Shown one piece after another: positions 1 through 10,500 of a stretch of 64,000 nucleotides of DNA (the first letter of the stretch is position 1; each line of letters starts with the position of its first letter). Source of the stretch: Eudorina sp. 2006-703-Eu-15 (lineage: Eukaryota; Chlorophyta; Chlorophyceae; Chlamydomonadales; Volvocaceae); NCBI GenBank assembly GCA_003117195.1, contig BDSI01000119.1:62001-126000 (forward strand), written 5' to 3'. Made by a program: the position numbers and the translations under genes. The notes beneath the pieces are model-generated. The model worked only from the letters and a program-made list of their open reading frames with translations, was not told the DNA's origin and did not search any database.

Positions 1-5
1 CTCAC

Positions 6-2419
6 CTCGATGTCCGACAGGCCGCGGCCATTTGCTTTGTCCCGGGCTGAGAGCATGAGCCCCAGGAAGCTGCCCGGGGCAACGCCCGCGGGTTTGGTGG
101 CGGCAGCCACAGGCGGGCCGGCTGGCTTAGCCGGGTCTTTGGTATGGGTGTGGGTGTGGGTGTCGGTGTGGGTCTCCCTCCAGCCCTGGATAAGCCGTTG
201 CGCGGTGTCGAAGATGATCCGTCGGGCCTTGATGTGGTTCGCCAGCGGCTTGTCCGGGAAGGTGGTGGCGAGGCGGCGCAGCAGCGGCAGGAAGCGCGGG
301 ATGATGGCGGATAGGGCCCACTTGGAGGCCTGCGCGTGTGTCATGGTACGGAAGAAGTCCGAGCAGGCTTGCACCAGCAGGGAGGGCTCCCCGCCGCCGG
401 CGGAGGGTTGCGACTTGGCCGTGCCGGTGGTGGTTTCGGAGCCGCCGTACTCTGGCGAGGTGAAGTCCACACTGTCAGGGGAATGGGGAGCCCGGGGCAC
501 GGGGCACGGGGTTGCTTGATTAGACGCTTGGACTTGCAGGAAGCAGGTAGCAGGATTCAGATCTTGGACTGGGCGGGATGAGAAGCAGGGTGGCTATCTT
601 ATTTTGCAGAGTATCTACGGCCGGAGATACTCCTTGCCCAATCGTGCTGAAAGTATGTGTCGGAGGGAGCTTTTGCCGGCATTTTATCTACTCAAAGGGG
701 GCTTTTCCCCGTGCGAGAGGCCATGAGTATCTAAAACCCCATTTTCCCACCGAGGGAAAGTATCTATTAAAACGCAAGGTTTTCAGCCGAATATATATTT
801 ATATCTTAAGATAGCCACCCTGATGAGAAGGGTGGCATCCCATGCGGCACGCAGGGTGGCAGCAGGCAGCTTGCTTCCGTACACGCGACTGTGCGACTGT
901 CCGTACACGCGACTGTGCGAGTTGCCCGCACCTACCCGAACGCCACCGTGCCCACGACCGCCAGTGTCGTACGGGACATCTCGCTGAGCACCTCCACCGT
1001 CGCGCAGCCGCCGCTACCACCGGTGGCCGTCAGCAGGGCCTTATCAGGCGCCTGCTTGCTGCCCTCCGCCTCCTCTTGCTCCTGATCCTGCTCCCGCTTC
1101 CCCCGCAGCCGCCCCTCCAGCCGCGCCACCAGCGCCAGCGCCTCCCGGTCCATCAGGGACTGGTAGCCGCGGAGGCTGAGGGGGCGCAAAAAGTGACGTT
1201 TGAAGGGCGTGTGGACGGAGGTTCACGGCGGTCAGCAGGGGGAAGGACTATGGAACGGTGTGAAGAGGTATTCACGTGCACAAAAATGGCTAACTCGCTG
1301 ATAACTGACTGACTGACTGACTGACGGACTGACGGACTGACGGACGGACTGACTGACTGGCTGACTGATGGACGGACGGACGGACTGATGTACGGACTGA
1401 CTGACGGACTGATGTACGGACGGACTGATGTACGGACGGACGGACGGACGGACTGGTACATCGTGCCTGTCAGGAGAAACCCCGCCCAGCAGCTCCCCAA
1501 GAGGGTGAGGCTCCCTATTTTTCCTCGGACTACCGTAGTGCTGTTCCTGGGTTTGGCGGGGTGACGTCTTCCCCGAAATTCCGTATCCCGCATCTATCTC
1601 GGGCCATCCACCGGCTACTGCTCACCTGGCGGGGGAGAAGGCAGGCTGCCAAGCCGAACGGATAATGCGCCAGTACTCGGCTCTGCGGTTGCACGGAAGG
1701 CCGATACATAATCCATCCATCACCCTACTGACCATGTATATACATGGTTGGGCAGACCCTTTGTAGCGAGGGAACATAACAAGCAAGGCAACAGCGACTT
1801 TGCTGCTGCAGCCTCATGCATTACCTATTCGCAACATTTTATTGTTGGCCTAATACATAATCCAGGTCAGTCCCCGACGGCATACGTACCAAGCAAGCGA
1901 GCAAGCCTAATAAGCCTCCGAGGGAGTCCCTACTTACTTGGCCCTGAGCATGCCGTACACGTCAAGTGCCCCAAGCTCTCCAGCCACCATGGTGACGCTG
2001 GGGTTGGCGGGGGGCGTCCGGTTGAGGAACCTGAACATCAGCGTCCTGCAGCAGCAGGAAATGAATGAAGCAAGTAAATTAATAAAAGGGCGAACGTGAG
2101 AACGTGATGATGACCATGTGGCAACGAAGTGGCATGCCTGATTGCCTATCGATCGTGCGTGTGCAGCAACTAACGTGTAAGGTGCAGGGAGAGAGAACCG
2201 CCCCCACAAACTAACAATAACACGTGTTTGTATGTGCCAACACGCACCCAGCCGCGCACCTGACGGCATCCGGGTCGGATACCACGACGAAGAGGCGGCC
2301 CATGATGCGCATCTGGTAGATCTTGCCGTACTGAGCCGTCCAGCGATCCAACGTGGGCAGCATGCCGCCGCCCCGCAAGACCTGCCTCAGGTTACCCAGC
2401 AGCCAGCTCTGACGAGGGC
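6..2419 (-). CDS. Cytochrome P450, N-terminal to pre-I-helix part (runs off left edge)
   Basis: Haem-thiolate monooxygenase; substrate unknown. Five exons fit with continuous phase: complement 2260-2419, 1938-2045, 1626-1682, 936-1175 and 6-471, each with GT donor and AG acceptor. Exon 1 carries the proline-rich hinge (GPRQSWLLGN) and beta-1 sheet (IYQMRIMGRLFVVVSDPDAV). Exon 3 carries the helix-C signature WRxxR-like segment (EYWRIIRSAWQPAFSP), exon 4 helices C' to E ending in the typical TVAFG, and exon 5 the segment leading to helix I (SARDKANGRGLSDIE). The I-helix AGxxT, ExxR and the haem Cys lie beyond the window, so catalytic competence cannot be judged. The membrane anchor exon upstream of 2419 was not found with confidence. 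A His-Thr repeat (about 140-175) and Ala-rich loop precede the I-helix. Intron 4 contains a hAT element, intron 3 a tetranucleotide array. CYP family not assigned. Confidence 0.88.
586..822. mobile_element. Non-autonomous hAT-type element (237 bp) in P450 intron
   Basis: Perfect 16-bp terminal inverted repeats, CAGGGTGGCTATCTTA, at 586-601 and inverted at 807-822. The element is flanked by identical 8-bp target-site duplications ATGAGAAG at 578-585 and 823-830. An 8-bp duplication plus a CAGxG terminus is the classic hAT signature. It has no coding capacity and lies in the intron between the P450 exons at 936-1175 and 6-471. The termini match those of the larger element at 31956-32462. Confidence 0.93.
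1306..1455. repeat. GACT/GACG tetranucleotide array
   Basis: About 150 bp of imperfect GACT, GACG and TGAT tetramers in the P450 intron between exons 936-1175 and 1626-1682. Confidence 0.85.
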
Positions 2420-5400
2420 CTGGACGGAGCGAGGCCACGCGGTTACCAGACAGAGCAGCCAGCACGCAGCGGAAGGGATTACGCACAAACCGCATGCACA
2501 CCGATACACACGCTCATGTGATTATTGACGGGTCGGCTCGGCCGCCGGGGGCGCGCGGCGGATGCTTGCTTGCAAAATCCCGCAAGAATCTGCTGCTGCA
2601 TCGTGCCGCTGGTCCTGCTGCTAGTCCTGCCGCTATATATATACGGTATGTACCTGCTGACACCCGCCCCACCTGGGATGTGGCGATACAGCCAGCGTGT
2701 GATAATTTCATCGGCAAGAGTGATGACCTGCAGGGCGTTAAGGATGGATCAGCGATTGCGTTGAGCGAGCGAGCGAGCGACTCGTCGGGAAGTGCGCGGG
2801 CCAAAGGTCCGCATGCATGGATGGGGTCCGGCGACTTACCAACGGTAGGAGAATTATGAAAGCCCAGATTCCGAAGATCATAAGCATCTTTTAATTTGAT
2901 AATTACAATCGATGTTACAGGTAGGGTGCGCGCACAGAGAAGGTCTGGTAGAAGCCGCAGAGAGCGTCTTGATTGCACCGATAAATAATAGAAACACCTG
3001 GTGAAGTAGTGCGCAGATAACCATGCGCGCTTCCGGGGGTTTTTGTATGGCCTGTTCAGCGTAGGCCGCAGCGCGCCACACTTTCCTTCTTACACTTACA
3101 GTACGGTTCGTATGACAGCTGATGGATGCCAGTCACTCTTCTACTTTACACAAGTGGTTTGCGTTCCTGTAAGCTGTGAAAATTTACGTGGTAACATCCT
3201 GTCACCGCGTTGCGAATGGTAAGCGCAGGTAACGCAGGTCGACGGCGGTGTATCAAAAGTATTACTGTCGCATCCCGCAGGTGCCATCGTGGCGCTCAGG
3301 AGCTATGGTTTCACACTTACTTTATATGAAATATGAATACTTAAAAAGCTACTGTTTACCCGTGTTGCGTGGAACTAAGCAGTCGCCGGCGATGGTCCCC
3401 ACCACCCCACGTTTCAACAGCAGGCCGCAACCGGTTTCAAAGTCCAGCGCCGTGCAGCACCTCGCTCGCACCAGGCAGTTTCTCGAAGACCACCCGGATT
3501 CTGCAGGGGTTCCGCGGGCGTGGGTCTCTCCCGGAGTAGTAGTAGTCCAAGTAGTCTTGGTCGGTACACGCCGACCTACCTGCACCTACCGATATGTGCT
3601 CCCTGTTGGGGTCCGCTGTAGCGTCACGGCGCTCATTTCAGTTGCCAAGAAGCAGCGTGGCGTATACAGATAAAGCCCTGCAGCGTTTCGCCGGCCATCA
3701 GGCGACCCCGCGGTAGTGCTGCACTAGCTGCACCCACCTACCAGCCAGACACATCTCCTTGACCGACACACGTCCTTGACCCCTCCCTGGTCCCTGGGGA
3801 GCAGCAACGAGGTGCTGCCCGCTCGCTGCCGCTGCCGCATTCGAAGTCATACTCAGCCACATGCCATCACACATGTACCCTGGATTACCGTACCACTACT
3901 GCAGGAAGCAGGGCGCCTTGATTGGTTGTTGCGTCGATCCCTTCACCGTGACGGTACCAGTTGAGGAGGCGGCGGCGCGGTCGCGACTTGAGGTCTCAAG
4001 GAATATTGGTGCTGAAGTGCCTCGTCAGACGTACCGCCCTGACGCCTAATCAGTGCGGTGGTAACTTGCAGTGGTAATCTAAGAGGCACTTGAAGGGAAT
4101 GCGTTGCGTTGCGTCGCACCGTATCAACTGTATGTGGCCGTCCACATCTATCTCCGGAGGCGGTCGTGTCTGGTTCCAGGGGTCAGGCAGGATCCCAGGA
4201 GTTGGCTCAGGTTGGGTCCTAGGGGTCGGTAGGTCGGGTCGGGTCCCAGGGGTCGGATTGGGTCCCAGGGGTCGGATTGGGTCCCCGCCCCGTCCCGCCC
4301 TGCCCAGTACACCAGTAGTCGGATGCTCGGATCGGGTCCCAGCGGTCGAGTCGTGTCCCAGGGGTCGAGTCGTGTCCCAGGGGTCGGATCGGGTCCCAGG
4401 GGTCGGATCGGGTCCCAGGGGTCGAGTCGGGTCCCAGGGGTCGAGTCGGGTCCCAGGGGTCGAGTCGGGTCCCAGGGGTCGAGTCGGGTCCCAGGGGTCG
4501 AGTCGGGTCCCAGGGGTCTCGCCGGCTCGGGTCCCAGGGGTCACGTCGCGTCGGGTCCCAGGGGTTGGGTCGGGTCCCAGAAATGGGTGCCTTTAAGAGC
4601 AGGTGTGAGCCTATTGAGCAAAGGTCGAATGGGAAGATCACCTCAATGATACATTGCGCAAAATATAGCTTCAAATGTATTCGGTTTTGACCGTGCTCCG
4701 GCGGGGCGGCAGTCCAGATGGTCGCGGCCCAATACACCCGCCGAACGATAACAAGCCAGCCTGACAGCGGAAAGAGATCACCAAGGAAATTTCATGAGCT
4801 CAACTGCTCACCGCCCGTCTGGTTGGCTTCCCCCTCACCTACTTTTGCTGAACGGCGGTGCATGTCGGTGGCAGGGAGGATCGCCGGGGTCATTTCTATT
4901 CAGCCGGAAAGGGCTGATCGCACGTTTCCCTAGTCGTATGCTTCGTGAGCCGTCTTGGGTATTGGGTCGCCCCGGCCATCCATCCGCATGTGCCAGTGAA
5001 TTACCACATCATCATCATCCGACCCTCATCCAGGGGCACGATGCCGCCGTGCTCAACATATAAGAGCTGCACCGGCGCCAGATGTGGCACTCGCGTGACA
5101 CCGACAGCCCCCACACCCAATCCACAAATGTCGGCCAACCAGAGCATGCGCATCCCGTGGGGCGGGGACAGGAACGTCGGCCATCCACAAGGGGTGCGCG
5201 TCTACCGAAGAACAACTGAGCGGCCAGAGGCCTAGCTGGCCTGACAGAAAGTCAGTCTGCCGTATGCACTGCACGTTATGGCGGCGAGAATGATCCGGGA
5301 GACCGCCCGTGTGCTGCAGCCGCCCCGTCCGCGAAGCATGCCCATAAACACCCCTCGTGAATGTTGGAACCACGCACCCATCAATTACGACGTGCACACC

Positions 5401-5789
5401 TGTACCCCTGTGCGGTTCCACTGTAGTGACTTGTCCGCGTACATTCAGGACACCCAAGTCGCAACTTGGCAGGCCGTCTCAGGCCATCCACCCATCAGCG
5501 GCCGTCACGCAGCTTCCCTGTCCGTGTGGACAGCAGATACGACCCAACCGCACCCATGCACGGCAACCTTGCCGCCATGCATCCAATCAGATCACGCTTG
5601 CCCTCCCCCACGGCTGCCCAAACTCGCCCTTCGTCGGGTACATGTCTGCATGGCAGTACGTTTCGATACATGCAACTGGGTTGAACTGGCTCCTGGGGTG
5701 CTGACCCCTCGATGAAGGGCCTGCTCGATGGAAGGCCTGCTCGATGAAAGGCCTGCTCGATGAAAGGCCTGCTCGATGGAAGGCCTGCT
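2420..5789. other. Gene-poor interval with minisatellites
   Basis: Upstream of the first recognisable P450 exon. It should hold the P450 5' end and promoter, but no anchor exon stands out. The rest has mixed composition with no protein similarity that I recognise in any frame. A 19-bp minisatellite (4228-4577) and a 16-bp one (5703-5830) are the only clear structures. One copy of the dispersed GGGGTCCGCTGTAGC motif lies near 3608-3622. Confidence 0.6.
4228..4577. repeat. 19-bp minisatellite
   Basis: Tandem copies of a 19-bp unit (GGGTCCCAGGGGTCGAGTC and variants with GGATC or GATTG in place of GAGTC), more than 15 units. Long open frames across it on both strands are by-products of the repeat and not genes. 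Confidence 0.9.
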
Positions 5790-5830
5790 CTATGGAAGGC
5801 CTGCTCGATGGAAGGCCTGCTCGATGAAGG
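5703..5830. repeat. 16-bp minisatellite
   Basis: Eight copies of GATGGAAGGCCTGCTC with A/G variants. It overlaps the 3' end of the ankyrin-like fragment, whose frame reads through part of it as a repeated IEQAFHRAGLPSSRPF. Confidence 0.9.
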
Positions 5831-6197
5831 CCCGAACCGCGTCTGCCTTGGGTTCACCACGACCCAGCGGAGCAGCCCTGGCGTGGTCCCAGTCCACTTC
5901 GCAGCCTCGCTCCAGCAGCCACTCCGGGATTTCCTGCTGGCAGCCGTGCCTCACAGCTTGGCCGAGGAGGAATGGCTCCTCCCGGCCCCAGGGTACCCCC
6001 TTCTGCGCCAGGTACTGCAGGACCGCCATATCGTGGTTCTCGAGGGCGTCGCAGTAGCACTCGTTGCTGTCCGTCTGGCAGTACCGCCAAGGGGGCGAGT
6101 GGGAAGACCAACCGGCGACTTTGGTTATCGCCTGGAACGGACTGGCATAAGTGGTATACGAGTATGAATACCGCCGCGACCTTCGCAAGGGCATCAT
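5790..6197 (-). pseudogene. Ankyrin-like orphan fragment
   Basis: A 135-codon frame from an ATG at 6197. Its middle (about residues 47-100) resembles the ankyrin repeat proteins that are abundant in volvocine algae: a segment AVLQYLAQKGVPWG, then EIPEWLLERGCEVDW, spaced as two repeats. The N-terminus is not ankyrin-like, and the C-terminus runs into the 16-bp minisatellite and stops there. Only about two degenerate repeats are present, where intact family members usually have many. No flanking exon with matching phase was seen. It is probably a gene relic; a short exon of a larger unseen gene is possible. Confidence 0.45.
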
Positions 6198-7505
6198 CGG
6201 TGCCTACCAGGCGAGAGACCCCGGCGGGGGGAGGGCGGGCGGGCCCCGATAGAGCAACGAGTGTCCCGCGTCTGATGGCGTATCCGTACTGGCGGGAACG
6301 AGAATTCAAGTCGCCCTGTCGCCGCAAGCCGGCCGTCATCCCATACGTTGACTTTCACGCCTTACTAAGACACCAGCAGTAAGCCTTGCGACTATAATAC
6401 TTGCTTTCCAAAATGGAAGATTTCTATGAGGCCTTCCGTCAAGCTCTTTGCAGCAGTTGCGGACGAGGCACTGGAGCGCTCACCTCTGTTATGTAATTAA
6501 CTCCTATTGGTCGCCAAAGAACATGCCGAGTCTGCTCTTCTAGCTATATCTATCATCTGCGTACTAGATCAACGCTTGACTAGCTTTTGAACCGTGTTGG
6601 GTGTTGCATCAGGTTGCAGCCAAGTCCTCCGTCCAAATCAAACCAAACATCTGCTTCCAAAGCAAAACGATTTACAGTTTATTGTCATCATTTGTTGCTT
6701 GTTTCTGCGCATGGCTACGTCGTATTCGGCACCGTGCCCGACGCTGTGTCGTCGAATTAAATTAGTCGGTCCGCTGTCGTTGGCCTCATCACTGTTGAGC
6801 GAATTCAGGCGGCGTCGATGTTTGCCGACGGCGTGGTGGTTGGTTTGGGCCCTCCGCTCTAAACACATGTACTTTGCCCCCGTGCCTGTGGGAGACGGAA
6901 ATCCCCTCGTCAGCAAGAGAGACAAACAAACTCGGCGTCTTGCGTTTTCAACTCTCATGACGTATTATGGGAATCACTGCCCCCCCCACAAGTGATGGAC
7001 CCTTACTCCAGTCCTCACGTGTCGAAGCGTGTCAGCGTCGTGCGCGCGTGTCCGCATCTGACAACGGCATCAGCCCTGACCTGACGCCCCGGGGGCCGTT
7101 TCAGCCGCGGATAGGTGCTGCCGTACATGCGGTCCCACCCGGAGGCGCTCGGCAGCAGGGCCAATAGAGCGTCACGAATTGCAATCAGGGGCGCTGCTTG
7201 GCTGGCCGTGGACAGGCATCCAACAGGCCCGTCGCGGCGTCCCCAGTTCCGAGTGCGCGCTACAACCGACACAACGGACGCCCACCGCCTGCCCTGCAAT
7301 ACCGTATCCAGTCAGCTACCCTAGGGTGGATGATACCCCATCCTGCTACCGTAGCAAGCTATGTTCCCCTTCCTGATTCTGAGCCACATCGCTACACTGC
7401 CGTACCTACAGATATATGTACACCCGCGTCCGTCCGTCCGTCCGTCCGTCCGTCCGTCGCGTCCGTCGCGTCCGTCGCGTCCGTCCGTCGCGTCCGTCCC
7501 TACCA
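6198..7505. other. Intergenic / probable lipase 3' untranslated region
   Basis: No coding exon recognised. The part next to 7505 should be the 3' UTR of the minus-strand lipase. A TGTAA, the usual volvocine polyadenylation signal, reads on the minus strand near 6668-6672. 6370-6990 is less GC-rich than the flanks. A CGTC array lies at 7428-7497. Confidence 0.45.
7428..7497. repeat. CGTC/CGTCG short tandem array
   Basis: About 70 bp of CGTC tetramers interrupted by CGTCG, directly downstream (minus strand) of the lipase stop codon. Confidence 0.85.
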
Positions 7506-10500
7506 TCACCGCCTCTCCTGCCCTTCTCGCCCTTCCCGATCCTTCCCCGGGAGCTCGTTCCGCTCTTGCTCTTGCTCCTGCTCCTGTTCCTGCTCCCACG
7601 CCTCGACCGCCGCGCGCTGCTGCGCCTCCATCAACTGCCCCATCACGCTGTCCAGCGCCGCCAAGTAGGCCGGGATCAGATGGTCAGTCACCATTGTACG
7701 ACACAGCCGTACACGCGAGTACGCCTGCGGGTCCGGCACCTCAAACAGCGCGTGGGGCGCCTGCGCCGACGAGGCCCTCGCGGCTGCGGAGTCGAGTGGG
7801 TTCGTACAGGCGGCGGCGGCGTCCGCCGCCGCCGCCGCCGCGGCGGCGCCGCTGGCGGCGGCGGCGCCGGCGCCCGTACTGCCCTGACCCGACAGCGCCA
7901 CGTTTGGGAAGAGGTGCAGGATGCGTCCTGCCGGGTACAGCCGACGCTTGTATAACCGCGCCTCGTACTCGGCGGCCGAGATGCCCATCCGCTGAGCTCG
8001 CCCGCCGCCGGCAGCTCCCGCGCCGCCCGCGGAGGCGCTGACCCCCGGGCTCAGCGGCGGTTCGTCCTCCTCCGCCGCGCCGCGGCCTAGCGCCGCGTCG
8101 GACGAGTCGCGAAACAGCCCCCGCGCGTCGCCGCCGCCAGTGACCCCGCCGCCGCCGCCGCGCCGCCGCCGGCTTCCGGCTGCGCCGTCAAGCTCCGCCG
8201 TACGCTGTCGTGCGGCTGGCCGTCGCGACGACGCCGTTTTCGGCTGCGCCTCGCCGCCGCGGCGGCGGCGGACCCGACCACTGGCGGCGGCCGCGCCGGC
8301 TGTGCCGGCGTCGGACGGCCGTGCCGCCGCCGCCGCGGCGGCGGCGGCGGCGTCCGCCTCTCGTACCTCCCGCAGTACATCCTCCGCCGCCAGGGTGGTT
8401 TCATCAAGCAGGATGGAGGAGGGCCCCTCCGCCGCCTCCCGAGAGGCTTGGTTGGTGACAGCCGCCACCACGGCTGTGATGCCCGCCTGTGGGGTGCACG
8501 ATGCGGATCCGCGGAGGAACGATCGCCCAAGATATCACCGGTACCCCCGCGGGGTCCACTGTAGCACCCTTAGTAAAGGTGCCCCTTCGCGGCGCGTTGT
8601 CGTTCATGCAGTGTGTGGCTAGCGAGGCGGCTACAGCTGTCTCCGATGACCCGCGTGGTCCACTGTAATATCATTGTGCAGGAACGCGCGCCCTCGTTTA
8701 GGATGCCTCAAAAAGAAATCAAAAACAAACAAATCGAGGCCCCTCCCTCATGACGGCAATGCGCATTGCATGCCGTGGAGTTAGTGGTGGACGGGCAATT
8801 AAGGCGGCCAGGGGTCATCGCTCATCAGGCAGCGACACGCGGACTCGCGGACTGGAAACACCCTCGAGCCGCTTACGGTACCGACAACCCACACGGCGCC
8901 GTTCGCACCTGCAACTGCTGCTCGCTCTCCGCAGTCCCGCCCCCCGGCAGCAGCAGAACCCCCGCCGACTGCCCGCCGCCACTCCCGCCCGTGCCGCCGT
9001 CGCCGCGGCGACCGCCGCCGCCGCCGCCATCATCGTCGTCGTCCTCGTCGCTGCCGCTGCCGCCGCCGCCGCCGCTGCCATCGCTCCCCTCTTCCTCCCC
9101 GTCACCGCTGTCGTCGGTGCTGCTGCCGTTGGACCCACCATCGCCATCGCCGTCGCGATCGCTGTCCTCCGAATCTGATTCATCGTCATACCCCTCTGCA
9201 CGCGCCGGGGGGCCGCGGGGGGAGGGAGTGCAACAGGACGGACGCACGCCGTGTGTACGGCACAAAACACACCACATGGCGTTGGTGTTCGTGCGCATTG
9301 GCAACGCTAGTAGCAGACATCGTCCTCCATCCGTAAATAAAACATTACCAGACGATCCCTTGGGACGCACCTCCCACGTCCATCAGCAGGGGTCCCGCCG
9401 CTCCGGAACCACCCGCCGCCCCGGCAGCGCCGCCGCCGCCGCCGAGCCCCGCCGGCCCCGACACCGCCGCCGACGACCCGGGCCGCCGCGCCGGTGTCGT
9501 ACACGTCGTGAAGAGCAGTCCGCCGCCGCGCCACAGCCAGTCGCCGATGGCCCTCGTCGAGGCTGCCATGCTGCTGCCGACGCCGCCGACGGTGCCGCCG
9601 CCGGGCGCCGCCGCCGCCGCCTTGGCCTTCCCGGGGCTGTCCGGCGCCGTCATCCGTGGCGGCGTCATGGCGCTGGCGACGCCGCCGCCGCCGGCGTCTT
9701 GATCCGCCAGGGAGCTGTAGCTGCCGCTGGCGGAGGCGCAGCCCGGTCCGCCGCCGCCGCCGCCGCCGCCGCCAAGCGGCAGGCAGCCCCCGCCGCCGCC
9801 GCCTGTCGCCAACCCGTTGCCGCCGCCGCCGGTCAGCCCCGCACCGCCGTCCAAATAGCCGCCGCCGCCGCCGCCAGCAGTCACTGTCCCGTCGTGCGCT
9901 TGGCTGTGACCCCAGGGCCACAGCCGCCGCCGCAAGCTGCTGCCGTACGCCATCGCCGTCGACACGCCGCCGGCCCCCAACGGCGGAGCCGCCGGCCCCG
10001 CCAACAGACTGTCCGTGGCCTGACTGGAGCTCACCAGATCCCCAGCGCCGCCGCCGTCAACGACGCCGCCGCCGCCGCCGCTGCCGGCCGGCCGCCGCCA
10101 GGGGTCCGCGGCGTCAAGCGCCGCCAGGTTCCGGACGTGCGGTACGAAGTGCGGCTGCTGGTGCTGGTGCTGGTGCCCTGCCGACCCGAGCCCAGATCCA
10201 TGTCCGGATCCGGATCCGGATCCAGATCCCGCGCCCCTGTGGGCCGGTCCCAGCTCCTGCGGGAGGCTCCCCAGCAGCCCGAGAGCCTCCGCGATGGCGG
10301 GATCTCGGGTGCTGCGGAGGGAGGCGGGCAGGGAAGGAGGCAGGGAGGGAGGGACACAGGAAGGGGGGAGGGAGGGAGGGTATAGGAAATTGGTAGACAT
10401 ATTCAAACTGCGCTGCTGGAGAGAGGGAGGGCACAAGACGGGGCGTGCGGTGCGGTGCGGTGCGGTGCAGGATGTGATGGCAACCAACTGCCCAACTACC

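Noticed and set aside
4050..4737. Long open frames on both strands with repeated GTR and PLGPDSTPGTRLD-type peptides
   Set aside because: Produced entirely by the 19-bp minisatellite; no codon bias or splice structure like neighbouring genes.
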